Shown in pieces: positions 22,951 through 34,367 of a stretch of 64,000 nucleotides of DNA. This DNA comes from Volutella citrinella (lineage: Eukaryota; Ascomycota; Sordariomycetes; Hypocreales; Nectriaceae), in assembly GCA_034401135.1 (NCBI GenBank), contig JAWZSP010000009.1, positions 2,232,001 through 2,296,000 of the forward strand. The letters are read 5' to 3'. Made by a program: the position numbers and the translations under genes. The notes under the pieces were generated by a model. It was given only the letters and a program-made list of their open reading frames with translations, was not told the DNA's origin and did no database searches. Within the stretch, counting starts at the first letter, position 1; every line of letters begins with the position of its first letter.

Positions 22951-24534
22951 CTAGTACACGTAAAAGTTGGTCTCGTGGGGGTTCTCCAGGCGCTTCTTCT
23001 TGTTCTGTCGCATCAGGGCAATCTTGAGGACCCAGGCGCAGATGACGACACCAGCCGAGAAGCCGGCGCTGGCCATCATGGGCTTCAGGTACCGCGGGGC
23101 ATCAGAGTCGGGCCACAGGTAAGGCGTGTAGACACTGGCCAGATTTCCAAAAGTGTTGCACATGGCAATGGCCACGGCCTTCTTCTCGTCCGTCTGGCCC
23201 ACGACGCTGGCCGTCCAGCCCAGGATGATGTTGTTGACACCGTAGGTGGCACCGACGAAGAGCATGATGCCGACGAAACGGGCGGGCACGTTGAGGGTAG
23301 CGCAGGACAGGACGAAGCCAGCAATGGCGACGGCCTTGCTGACAGTGGTGTGCCAGGTTCGCTCATTGTAGCGTCCAGACGACCAGGACACGGCAATCGA
23401 GACGAAGGCGGAGAAGATGTACGGGGGGCAGGTGAGAGCCAGCGTGATCGTGGTGTTGTAGCCGAGCGTCTTCATGACGGACGGGAGGAAGTTCTTGAAT
23501 CCGTTGGCCGACAGGTGCAGGTTGTCCATGAGGCAGAAGACCCAGGTGCGCCAGTCCGAGCAAGCCTCGCGGAGACCGGTCCACACCGTGGTTCCCTCGC
23601 GGCGGCCTGTGGTGTCCCTGGCGATGCGGTCATGGGCAAGCTGCCTCTCCTCGGGCGTCAGCCAGCGAGTCTTGAGGGGGCTGTCAGGCAGGGTGAAGAA
23701 GGCAACGATGGACACGCCAATGGACAGAGCACCCTGAATGATGAAAAGCCTTGCGAGGTGTTAGCGAGAAGAACTAAGAAAACCAGTCGAGGGGCCTTTC
23801 TTACCATTGCCATCCCGCAAGTCCGTGCCTGCCGCTGAGCTCGGAGAAGATGGGCGCCGCAATCAAGCCAGAGAATGAACTAGCCATCATGTTGCCAGTG
23901 TAGAAGATGGCGTTCCTCGAGGCAATCTCCTTGCGCGTGTAAAACATGGAAATCATGTACAAAGCGCCGGGGTAGAAGGGAGCCTCGACAATGCCGAGCA
24001 GGAATCGGCACACGAGCATGGACTCGTAGCTGGTGGCCTTGTACGTGAGGAGGGACAGGACCGACCAGGCCATGCTGAAGCCGGCCATGTACCACGAGGG
24101 CCGGACGCGGTTGAGGATCATGTTGGAGGGGATCTGGCCGCACAGGTAGCCAACGAAGAGAATGGACACGCAGGTGTTGTACTGTGTGCCCTTGAGCTTG
24201 AGGTCCTTGCTAAGGGTGTTGAGCTTGCCGTTGATCATGGCGTTTCGGTCGAGGAAGTTGAAGAAGTACATCATGAAGAGGATGGGCTGCCATCGATCAG
24301 CATGAAAACGCAGCAAGAGTGAGTGCGAGGTCATTTTACCAGAATGTACCAGTCCAGCTTCTTCACAAGAGCCACCTCCTTGGGGTCTGTCTTTTTGACG
24401 GCGCCAAACTCGTCCATCTGCTCGTTCTTGGACATGTCTTCGAACATGTCATTGGTGTTTTGGCGCTCGGCGTGAACAATGTTGTTCTTGTCGTCTTCGT
24501 GCGACACGGTCGGCTGTGCGTTGGTGGTAGCCAT
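22951..24534 (-). CDS. MFS transporter, anion:cation symporter (allantoate permease) family
   Basis: Three exons (24534-24340, 24286-23805, 23749-22951) give 491 residues. Plasma-membrane secondary transporter with about 12 hydrophobic helices. The N-terminal tail is charged and cytosolic, then LDWYILPILFMMYFFNFLDRNAMING opens helix 1 with the family DRNA motif. FLLGIVEAPFYPGALYMIS is typical of the ACS/Dal5-type group that imports organic anions such as allantoate, nicotinate, pantothenate and sugar acids. The long central loop carries SPLKTRWLTPEERQLAHDRI. It lies at the edge of the sugar-acid enzyme genes, so uptake of an aldonate or related acid is a reasonable inference. Its upstream region shares a 12-mer with the dehydratase promoter. 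Confidence 0.9.
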
Positions 24535-26288
24535 TGTGAATCAAGTCGAATGCTCTTGTGGCTAGAGATGCAATGGCCTGAGTGAGTCTGGTCTGGCCGT
24601 GTGGTGATGCTACCCAAGGACGGACAGTTGCTTTATAGCGTGGCACACTTGGCCATTCTATAGATGATGCCCGGGCTCGAAGCGCGCATGTCTCGCGCCG
24701 CCGCCCCCGTGTTTGCTTCGAACTCTGGGATCTCGCCCTTTTCCGTGCAGCCTCGTTGGATTGCGGGGAAGGTGGACGTGTTGGATCTGGGGTCATGCGG
24801 CCGAGCAGTCTGGGGAAGTGGGCGGCTGGCAGGCTAGTACAAGTCTGGATAGACGGTGACATCAAGTGCAACCATCACGCCCGCCAACAGCTTTTCCGAA
24901 CCCCAACGATGAGTTGTGGTGACATCGGAAATGCGGAAAAGATGGTGACTGGGCGTGTGGCCGACCAGGGGCTGCCCAGCCGTTGCAGCCACGCCCTCTG
25001 CGCATTGGTGCTTTTTAATACAGCCGAGATGCAAAAGGGCCTCTATCACATTTGGCGCGGATGTACGAGCGGGAGAGTCAGTCATCCCCTCACGACGAGG
25101 TACTCCGCGCGGGGGGCTTATCCAGCAGGTTTGTGCCAGATTCGCTCGGAAACTGGCCTTGGATCGGCGGCCGACAGGGCAAGATGGCTGCTGCCAAGAT
25201 GGAAAAAGACACCTGCAGCGTCCAAGAGGGTGTGCAAGTCGATCCGAGATGGCTGTAGTTGGTCGATTGTCCTCTTCGAGGGCGGATGAGGCCCGGATAT
25301 GACACGGAACTGTTCGATCAAGTGATGCCAGAGCCCTGCTGGCCTTGTCACCGGAAACAGTGAACCAATGGAAAGATGTTGATGACAATGGCACACTCTG
25401 TAGCATTTCCGCGGTATTGTTGCTGAGAAATCCTCACCGCTCGCTAGAGTCGTTGTCCGGCAGATGGTGAGTGTGGTCTCCTCAATGTCTGCAATCGAAG
25501 GACAAACTCATTTCCCCATCTACATCACACAACCCCGATGAACGCGGTTGTAGAGAAATGCTGTCGTTTCAAGCATAAAGATATCGAATTGGGAGCTGTC
25601 GGCATCTTATTGCTCCTCTTCTAACCTTGAGCCGCGTGGGAGCCGAATCGGGTATTTCGTCTGATACTGCAGAATCCAACAATCCTACGACAGCCTTTCA
25701 TCAATGGGGAGACCGACACACCTACAATAATCGAGCGAATATACGATCAGTCTGCCTTTGTCGACCGAAAGGCTGCGCCTCGACCGAGAGAACTGGCATC
25801 CCGCTCCCTCCATAAGCGCTGACCCCGAGCCATCGTCCGTGGCTCCAAGAGCCTATGCCGAGTGCATCGTTGAGCGGAATCACAAGTTATCATCGCGTCC
25901 AACACTGCGATTTGAGAGTTCCCCTTGGCATCTGCGACGAAATGTTTAGGAATGATAGCTCATGGTTGTTAATGCATTATCTTTTTAGTCTACTTTAAGA
26001 ATTTATGATCACAAATCCTCCGTCGACCGTGGTCCTGGGTAATCACCCAGCGGATTCTGTCGGGGGATACGATCCAGATCCTACGGGTCCTTTCGCCCAC
26101 CACGAATTGCCTCTCCCGGGCGTCACCTAAATAAACACAAGCAATATTTATATATATCAGGCCCAATTAATGTGTGGCCGATCTCTCGCCACTCTCATAC
26201 ATGCTGAACCGGTAACCTTTCTTCCAAACCACAACACATTGATCTACTACAATCATCCGTGAGCCGCTATCCTCGCCTCGCTACGAAC
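24535..26288. other. Long intergenic region, accessory block boundary
   Basis: 1.75 kb without a supportable gene. Contains ATCGGAAATGCG (24924-24935) and its relative CATTTCCGC on the plus strand (25404-25412), about 390 and 870 bp upstream of the transporter ATG. Near 26149-26156 TATATATA serves the small secreted protein downstream. Open frames at 24.8-25.4 kb have no family features. Confidence 0.4.
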
Positions 26289-26778
26289 ATGAGGACTGCC
26301 GTATTTGCAACGCTACTGTGCGTCCTCAGTCTTCCCGTCAAAGCAACGGAAGGAGTCCCGGAGTGCCAAGGCCAAGGCCCCGGCAACTGTCAAGTATACT
26401 TGGAAGGCGTTGCTGTCAACCAGGACAGTGGGAGTAAGTAGTTACCTACCCCTTGGTAGCGATTTCTACTAATACATCGTCTCAGTCAGCGAGGTGGCCT
26501 GGCAAAAGGTCCTCATCTACGACTCGAAATGCAATGTGATTGGAGAAAGGCAAAACTTCGACCTACCTATCTCGATAACTTCGCAGCTCGATTACACGCT
26601 CGAGATCCACCACATGGATAAAAAGTGGAAGAAAAACAATTTGAAAATGAGCTACGGAGGGTATGCGTACGGAAATAATAAGAAGGAGAACCACATCTGG
26701 TGCTACATGTGGCGGAACCCAGGCCCTACTTTTACGAAGAAATGCATACACGCATTCCCCTGCGATGCAGATAAATGA
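26289..26778 (+). CDS. Small secreted cysteine-containing protein (effector candidate)
   Basis: Two exons (26289-26433, 26486-26778; 52-nt intron) give 145 residues. ATG 26289 starts a typical signal peptide (TAVFATLLCVLSLPVKATEG) with a likely cleavage after KA or TEG. The mature part is small, basic and polar and carries six cysteines (PECQ, GNCQ, SKCN, IWCY, KKCI, FPCD), enough for three disulfides. No known domain is recognised. A TATA box sits 140 bp upstream. Size, signal peptide, even Cys count and gene-poor surroundings fit a secreted effector or antimicrobial-type protein, but no activity can be assigned from sequence. Confidence 0.75.
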
Positions 26779-28593
26779 TGGAAGAACTCAAAAGCCGGGC
26801 ATATTTGTACAATAAATCTCTAGAATAGAATGGGATGATAGACTTCTCAAATTTACCACACCTAACGTTATCACACCAAGTTCTAGGGTGGCTATCTCGA
26901 ATCACGTCGTACCCCAGTGGTCGCCTCTAATCAATGCGCGAGCATTTCACTGACGCGATGCTCGATTCATTTAAGTTTCCTTGATTCGAACTGTAACGCC
27001 AGGCCAAGTCCTTGCAACCGTACTTACTGTCATCGGTTAGCATTCTCTTCGAGTTGGTAGGGATCTTCTCACGCACAAGAACCCCTCACACTGGCGAGGT
27101 GGGTTGTTTAGCAAGCCGACTGAAAATACTCGCTGAAGCCTATCCATATTAGAGGCGTCCTTTAATAGCATTGACGAAGATGAGGCACATCCGAGATGCT
27201 TACATTGGCTCGGACAGGTTGATGCAGTCGTAGGTCGGGATCACCAAGACATCACCCTCAAAGTTGGGTTTGCTGAACAAGACAGCCTGTGACGCACGTC
27301 AGACTTGGAACTCATGCATGTATGATGCTCTCACCTTGAGGGGTGTTTCATCGCTTTGGCTATTTACCAGAGCCCCGAAGGCGATTATTGGGAGAGTGTA
27401 CCACTTCATCGTATTTAGGTGCCAAAGGCTACTCTGGGATGTTCAGAATGATGTGTTAGGTACCTAAAACCGAACAGGCAAGCCCTTGCAAAAGGAATAT
27501 GGGAAGTCTTAGTTATATTATTTGTTGGGTGCTCAGGACAAATGCCGCTGATTCAGGTGTTAGAGTGCCACAGTGACACCTTCTTCCTTGGGATTGTGAG
27601 GCCTAAATCACAACGATTTGATTCAGAGGACGTAGGGTTTGTGAATGCCATCCATATAGATCAATTCAGTGATGGATATTCCACAAGGTCTTCTCACATA
27701 GCTAGTACAAGATTGAGATGCTCACAGCTACAGTGAGAGCATTGCGCTTTCTTACTGACAATCTGGTACGAGATTGTGACGAAAGGAGCGCTGGCTTTTT
27801 ATAGAGTCACAGACAGCGGGCTCAATGGTGTTGTATACGCCTCTCCGGCCCCGGATAGTCCTCATGTAGGCTTGTGAGGTGCGGAATCACCGGCCATCTG
27901 TGTGTGTGCTATGTGTGGGCTGGTGTGAAAGGATGTCACAATGTATGATGATGAGGCTTGATTATAAGCCTTGCCTATTTTTTAGTGCTGACGTGACGGG
28001 TGCTGGCGTACTGGCCTAAGCTTTTCGCTATTCATTGCAATCCAATACCAAGAGTATTGCTGCCAGCCAAGATATGCCGCGGGTAATTGGCAGTTGTAAT
28101 AAAACCCTCTGTGCCTAAAGGCCGAAATTAAGCTGCGAAGAAAGCAAGGTGGGAACAGGCCCGACCACCCGACCGACGAACCGAAAACTAGGAATAGGGG
28201 CTGGGATGACGAGGGTCGCCCTATCGGACCCAGGCTCGGACTTTCAAACAATTGGATTAGCCCCACCAAATCCAGGATGGATTGTCCATTCCAACCCAAA
28301 TCAAACCTAGCTCATAAGCACCAACGTTTGATGGCAGGGCAAGGGCTGGTCCCGACTGGATGAATTGCCCCAAAGGCGAGGGGCCGGTCGGGCAAGCTAA
28401 GCGACATGATTCGACGAGGAGGCAGTATGGACCAGAAATACTACCTTGGCCCTGGTTTAAGAATGGGGCCGACCCGCAGTCGCGAAGTTTGATGAAATGC
28501 CTGAGGCTATTCTGGACAGATGCTCAAAAGATGCTGAGGCATTGGGCGTCTCATGCTCACCGTTGAAGCCTGATACCGATATCTTGCGCCAAC
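26779..28593. other. Gene-poor, moderately AT-rich intergenic region
   Basis: 1.8 kb with only short spurious reading frames. No transposon features, RNA genes or clear repeats were recognised. Confidence 0.4.
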
Positions 28594-29427
28594 ATGAACG
28601 ATCAACATTACAAAAGCACGATGGCGGACACAGCACAGCCAAAGAGGGAGATGAAGGTCCTCTCGCTGGGCCTGCCCCGGACCGGCTCAGCCTCCATCTG
28701 CGAGGCCCTCACCATCCTGGGCTACCAAAATGTCTACCACGGCATCAAGTCCATTGACAAGTCCGAAGACTGGGCAACCATGAACCGCGCCTGCGATGCC
28801 TCGTTTCCCAACCTCCCCACCTATACCGGCAAGCCCTTTACCCGGGCGCAATGGGACGAGCTGTTCGGATCCAGCGAGGCCGCCACCGACATTGCGGGAG
28901 TATTCGCACGACCGCTCATTGAGACCTACCCCGAGGCCAAGGTGATCCTCGTGGAACGCGACTTTGAGCGATGGTTCAAGAGCATCAACGAGGGCGTTCT
29001 CAACTCGCTCTGGAGCCCGGCCGCCAAGTTCAACATGACGTACGTGGAGCCGGTGCTGGGCTCGGTGGCGGGCATTGCGGCGCAAAAGGAGATGCTCGGA
29101 CTGTTTGAGGCGCAAACAGTGGAGGAAGCGCGCAAGAACGGACGTGCGACCTGGGAGCGGCACAACAAGATGGTGCGGGACATGGTGCCTAAAGGACAGC
29201 TGCTGGACTATAAACTTGGCGACGGCTGGGAGCCGCTGTGCGAGTTCCTCGGCTGCCCCGTTCCTGACGTCGAGTTTCCACATGTTAATGAGGCTGCGGA
29301 GCTGAAACGTGTGATTGCCGACAAGATCCGACGGATGGTGATGCAGGCAATGATGAAGGTGCTGCCGTGGGTTGGTGGCGTCGCCGCGATTGGTGTTGGT
29401 GCCTGGGTCATGGTGGGCAAGCAATGA
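28594..29427 (+). CDS. Sulfotransferase-family (Sulfotransfer_4) P-loop protein with C-terminal membrane anchor
   Basis: Intronless, 277 residues (a second Met at 28621 may be the true start). The N-terminus carries the nucleotide-sulfate loop typical of this fungal family, KVLSLGLPRTGSASICEALTILGY, followed by YHGIKSI, AKVILVERDFERWFKSI (the 3'-phosphate-binding equivalent) and FLGCPVPDVEFPHVNEA. The C-terminal ~25 residues form one hydrophobic helix (VLPWVGGVAAIGVGAWVMV), so it is probably membrane-anchored. These proteins are often mis-annotated as NAD-dependent epimerases. Biochemical role in fungi is uncertain; sulfotransfer is an inference from the fold. Confidence 0.85.
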   Translation: MNDQHYKSTMADTAQPKREMKVLSLGLPRTGSASICEALTILGYQNVYHGIKSIDKSEDWATMNRACDASFPNLPTYTGKPFTRAQWDELFGSSEAATDIAGVFARPLIETYPEAKVILVERDFERWFKSINEGVLNSLWSPAAKFNMTYVEPVLGSVAGIAAQKEMLGLFEAQTVEEARKNGRATWERHNKMVRDMVPKGQLLDYKLGDGWEPLCEFLGCPVPDVEFPHVNEAAELKRVIADKIRRMVMQAMMKVLPWVGGVAAIGVGAWVMVGKQ

Positions 29428-29583
29428 TGGCAAGGAACGTTGAGCATTAGACAGAAACAATAGAATTGGTTAATAAGAGGAATAATCCACTGTTTTGGTC
29501 TTCGTCAATAAAAGCTACTTCTACATGCCCTGTGGACATGAATTCCTCTGACCAGACTTGACTTTCCGTAGAGCCATGTCTAT

Positions 29584-30480
29584 CTACACAGAGTTGGAGT
29601 TGTCGGCACAAGACCACGCCTTGGAGCCGCCACCTTTCTTGTTTGTGTCGATGATGCTAACAACGGAGTCATAGGTACCCAATATCATCAGAAAAGTACC
29701 CGAAATAATGACGAACAGACTCCATACTACCATCAAAGTCCATCGCCAATTCCTCTCCCTCATGCTCCAATTGTCGTACAACCACATGCAACCCATTGGC
29801 TGGAAGGACATCAAGGTTCTAAGAAGGGCACCCACGAAGGATACGAGTCCTTGGAATACGGGAATGCCGCTGGCAATGCTGTATGCACTTACTGTCACGG
29901 TAAACACACAGCCTAGCTAGGTCGACCAGTGAACCAAAGCGTTGGCCGTCAAATGCTCAGAGCCTCGCAGGAAGCGAACAAACAGGTATTTTCCAGGAAG
30001 CTAGTGACTTGTCGTCAGTGCCAGTGAGCATCAGCCCGAGTCGGCGACTTACGTGAATAGCAAGCATTGCGGTGGCAAGAATTCCAGGGATGGCAATTCC
30101 GTATGCTATCTTCTTGATGAGCGGACCGGCTGAGCCTAGAGCAGGAGAGGCCACGTATGATCCGCAGAAATAGTAGACGACATCCAATTCCCACTTACGA
30201 GACGGTAACGATGATTTGGAAAAGGATGAGAGCGCGCCCGTAATGCTAGGGGTCTCTCATCTCGGCCGCAAAGGAGAAGAAGGCTGGCCTGCCGGCGTAG
30301 GCAAAGACAAAGGTTGATATGGCTGTAAGAGCCTCAACAACAGATGAGTTACCGACAACCTTAAAACCTGAATCGAAGGGTCCCTCCTGAGGGGCGTCCG
30401 CTGGGCGATCCTGGACTCCGACGGCGATGGTGACGATGACGACTGCGAGAGATGCGATGAGCAGTGAGGCAAGGAGTAGA
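29584..30480 (-). pseudogene. Amino acid transporter (Aa_trans, MTR-like) remnant, 5'-truncated with two stops
   Basis: The recognisable part covers roughly the C-terminal two thirds of a fungal amino acid/auxin permease. It includes FAYAGRPAFFSFAAEMRDP, then VYYFCGSYVASPALGSAGPLIKKIAYGIAIPG, then GKYLFVRFLRGSEHLTANALVHW, and finally several hydrophobic helices ending at 29584. Plausible introns survive between the blocks. Two in-frame TAGs break it: one directly after EMRDP, where CAG (Gln) is expected, and one in the HWST-stop-LGC stretch near 29915, where TGG (Trp) is expected. Both are CpA-to-TpA changes on one strand, as repeat-induced point mutation makes. The N-terminal helices are absent; the Zn2Cys6 gene at 30669 begins instead. 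Non-functional. Confidence 0.78.
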
Positions 30481-30668
30481 GGCAGCTGCGCGAGTCGTCA
30501 AGGTTGATGTTTGCCGCGGGAAACTAGCATCGCTCCGCCGGCGCCACCACCGGAGCTGCATCCCGCGGCCAGGACACGCCATGCTCCGTGCCCATAAAAA
30601 CCTTTGCGGGGGTCCTTGAGCAATTCAACTTGACAATCGTACCATCCTTGTTTATTTTCGCTGTCGAG

Positions 30669-33028
30669 ATGAAGCAGAGACAATCTCCCCCGTCCGGGCC
30701 TCGTATGCGGCAAGCTTGCGAGGGGTGCCGGTACGTAAGCCAACTCCCCCCACATCCTCCGGACTAGGTCTGAATCACTGGCTGTAGGACCAAGAAGACC
30801 AAGTGCCCCGGTGAGAAGCCTGCCTGCTCGTTTTGTGAGCGCCTTGGCCAGCAGTGCACCTATCTCCTGCGAGGAGGGGAGTCTCGGGCGACGAGCAACA
30901 GCAGCGCAGCACGCAAACCGTAAGCTTCCCATGGATGGTACTCGTGCAATCCTATGATCTATCCCATTATGTGTGGTGCTCTTCTAACACCTGGGTCCAA
31001 GCAGGACAGCTCGAGTGCAACCGCAGACCAAAAACCGTAGAAAGCAAGAATGGAAGCAGACCCCGCATACCCCGAGGTGAGTTGATGTCTATGCTGGTTA
31101 CCAACAACGGATGAGACTGATACAAGCTCGCTGTAGTAGTCACCGGTCTGTTGAATCTCTGTTGGCTGAACTTGACCGACCCATCCTTGAACATAATGAT
31201 CAAAACTCTCAGCAGCCAGAAGGCGCCGAGAATACAGGGCCTGATAATGATGGCAACAAAGCGGCGAGTGCGTCGACCTGGTAAGAACATATTGCTGCCG
31301 TGCGTGTTCCGTACATTAACTCAATTCAGGTCTGCCAGCAACCCCGAACCTCCTCCAGAGATCCTGTACTACTTTATCGAAGTTTACCGCCAACGTCTCT
31401 ACTTCCAACCCCTGCCCCTATTCGACATCCAATATCTCCAGGATAATCTAAAGTCATGCTCATCGTTCCTTCGATGGGCATTTTTGGCAATCACATTACG
31501 GTTTACGAGCCACCCGTTTTACGACGGCCATGAAGCACAAGCCAGCGAATTTTATGCATCCTCATCTCGAAAGCTGGTGATGAGGCTCGCCCTGGGTGGG
31601 CTAGCCAAACTTGAAGTGCTTCAAGCGATGTGTTTACTGGCTTTTGCTGAGATAAAAAGTAAGCAACCTCGGAGAAGGTAGGTTTGAATGTGTGTCGCCT
31701 GACAGGTCATAGATGGCCTACACATGAGGGCGCGCATGACCATCGGTCTGGCATCGCAGCTCGAGTGCATCCGACGTGCCTTGGATCAGCCATCTAGCGG
31801 CTTAAACAGCGACGAATCAGCCAACTCCCGCTGCTATTGGAGCATCCTAACGCTGGAGGCGGCCTTTTCCCTACCTCGTACTGCCCGACTCCAAACAATT
31901 GATACGCCAGAGTATCCCCCAAGCCCAGCTCTGCCTCCGCCGCTTCCAGGGACATCAAGCATGCAAGGCAACCTCGACCTCTTTGATAGCCACGAAGTCG
32001 ACGCCCGAGACTACGGTATCAACATGTATGCCCTGCAGCGAATACAGATATGGGGCCAGATTGTGTCATACATGGACAGCATTCGGATGGGCCAACACTC
32101 TGGTTCGGCAGCTCCGTCACATAACCAGTTGACACTCAAAATGTACGAGGCCGAGTCGAAGCTCTCGTATCGCCATCTATTCCGCAAGGTCAGAGTCCAG
32201 CACCGCCAGCCGGCGGAGCTCTCCAGAAACCGGGAGTACTGGACACCGTGGATGCTCATGCAAATATGCTACCATGCCTCGCAAGCCACTCTCAACAACC
32301 CCTTCATCCACCTTGTAGCTCTCCGGGGCACCCAGGGCCTGTCACAGTCACGATCCTTCCTCCAGGAGACTCTGGACAGGGCATTGTTCCACTCGGCCTG
32401 GGTTGCTCGCTTTCTTCAAATATGCGAGGATCTCCAGTTTGACATTTCCGATCCACTCATTGGCCAGATTGTCGCTGCAACGGCCACTGTTCTGTGGCTG
32501 TTCCAGTTTGTTAGGAATGACGACGTCGCGAGCAGAGCGAAGAGAGACTTTGAGACTTGCGACCGAGTGTTGAGTCGGATCTCAATGTTCTGGCCGCATA
32601 TATCCAAAATGGTGTGAATTCATGTGTACTCACTAATGGAGACGGTCCATACTAATTGTGAATGGCAGAGTCAAACGTTGAAAGTCCTCCAGTCATCGGT
32701 TGAGCACCGCGAGGACGACCCAGACGCGGATCGCACCACGGTCCAGTTTCCGCCAGAGATTGTATGGCAGCTACTCCTCCCGGAAGCTGCAGCGACGCCA
32801 TACGCTGGTCAGGAATTGGTAGGAGCTAGCCCCGTGAACAGCGTGTCGAGTGCCAAGCTGCAAATAACGACAACGATTGTCCACCCGGTAGCCGAAGATG
32901 AGCTGGAAGAGAGGCGTGTTGATCTACAGGGGGCGCAGACCATGTGGAACGAGTTGTTTAACGAGCCTTCTTTGGCAAATTTTCTGTCAGACTCTTTAGT
33001 TGTAGACTCTTCATGGCTGCCATTTTGA
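30669..33028 (+). CDS. Zn2Cys6 transcription factor
   Basis: Seven exons (30669-30730, 30788-30919, 31005-31076, 31137-31280, 31330-31658, 31713-32611, 32669-33028) join in frame to 665 residues. The zinc cluster near residue 16 is again split by an intron: CEGCR-TKKTKCPGEKPACSFCERLGQQC. A linker and a regulatory region with VESLLAELDRPI follow, then PPPEILYYFIEVYRQRLYFQPLPLFD and the helical middle region (RMTIGLASQLECIRRAL; WTPWMLMQICYHASQATLNNPFIHL). The C-terminus is Glu/Asp-rich. Regulator of unknown targets. Exon 4 uses the second of two close AGs, because the first gives a stop. Confidence 0.82.
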
Positions 33029-33364
33029 AGGGGCCTGAATCCGATACTGCATTTCTCTTCATCGCATTGAGCCAATTCTAGGATCTAATGGACTGTTCCC
33101 TTCCCTGATTGTGACACATTATGAAAACTAAACTAGGAGTGCCGCAATAAGAGCCTCGGCCTCTCGAACCACATGACTAAAATCCCGTGTAACAGCCTTT
33201 GTAGTGCATTCAGCATTGAACGTATTCTATGCAGTGTTGAAGGGTTACATGTCCACCTCATACTATTGTTCGCTTTTTGTGTCTGTTCTTTATCTTATTC
33301 CTTCATGTAATAAGCCAAAACACCAATGTGCATTATCATCTACTTCGGACCAACCACCAATCTT
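33029..33364. other. Short intergenic region
   Basis: Sequence between the Zn2Cys6 gene and the broken threonine aldolase. Nothing recognisable. Confidence 0.4.
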
Positions 33365-34367
33365 CTAGCTATACCCACCGCTAACCATCTTATCCTCCAA
33401 AGCCACCCCATTTTTCTTGTCCATCATAAGCTCAGCGAGAGCAGATACAAGGCTTTTAACAGCCGCCTCAGATGTCTGGTGGTGGAAGACAAGTCTGGCC
33501 ATGGGGAAAACAGCAAGCTTCTCCTTGGCGCAGTACTCGACAAAGGCCGCCGGGGGGATACCAGCAGCCTCAAGGTCCAGAATAATCATGTTGGTCTGCA
33601 CCGGCAACTTGAATTGATATCCGAGAGCTTCACCCCTGCAGTGAAGGCGAAACTCGCCGCTAATGCAAGTCTGATGTCGTCACGGTTCCCACCGAGGACA
33701 TGATGATGGTGCGTTGTGCAGCGGGGTTCACTTGACGCTTGAAGACGTGAAGGCCAACATTTATCGGGGATGGAAACAGTGAGTACGATCCTGTACTATT
33801 TCTACTGGCCTCAACCTTGCTAATTTTAATTGTCTCCCAGTTCATTTCCCTCCCACGCGCGTTGTTTCGCTAGAGAACACCCTATTCGCAACTATCCTGC
33901 CGCTTGCAGATGCTCAGGCCATCTCAAAGCACGTCCGAGGCCTCCCTGTCCCTTATGGTCAAAAGCCTGTTGCCATGCATCTCGATGCGGCCCGACTTTT
34001 GGACGGCGTTATTGGTGAAGGGGTGGACCTGAAGGCTTACGCGGCCTGCTTCGATAGCATGTCCATCTGCTTCGCTAAGGGCCTCGGCGCGCCGATGGAG
34101 AGTGTGATTCTAGGCTCCAAGCCATTCATCGAGCGGGCCAAGTGGTTCCGCAAGATGCTGGGCGGCGGGACTCGACAGCCAGGGATGATGGCTGCAGCAG
34201 CGCTGTCGGCCCTCGAGTACAGCATCCCGCGCTTCCCTGCCATCCACGCAATGGCTCGTTCAGCGGCCACAGAGATTGAGGGGGGAGGCGGTGGTCATGG
34301 CGGTGGCAGTCATGTTGTTCTCGTTTGCGACGAAGAGGTGGATGTTATGTTGCAAGATAAAGCCTGA
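33365..34367. pseudogene. L-threonine aldolase-like gene broken by inversion, deletion and frameshift
   Basis: PLP-dependent threonine/allo-threonine aldolase pieces lie in both orientations. The plus strand (33670-34367) holds an N-terminal snippet SDVVTVPTEDMM. After a gap of roughly 100 missing residues come HLTLEDVKAN and, in another frame, HFPPTRVVSLENT, then the body with AMHLDAARLLDGVIGEG, the PLP-lysine region ICFAKGLGAP and GGGTRQPGMMAAAALSALEY. It then runs into an unrelated Gly-rich tail. The missing C-terminus (ALGYQFKLPVQTNMIILDLEAAG ... VFPMARLVFHHQTS) is on the minus strand at 33365-33640, upstream. Joined in gene order the two pieces would abut near residue IE/G. Non-functional; annotated as one event. 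Confidence 0.8.

Noticed and set aside
22975..23838. 287-codon plus-strand open frame
   Set aside because: Antisense shadow of the MFS transporter.
24834..25406. 190-codon minus-strand frame upstream of the MFS gene
   Set aside because: No domain or splice partners and an unnatural composition; overlapping frames on the other strand are equally long.
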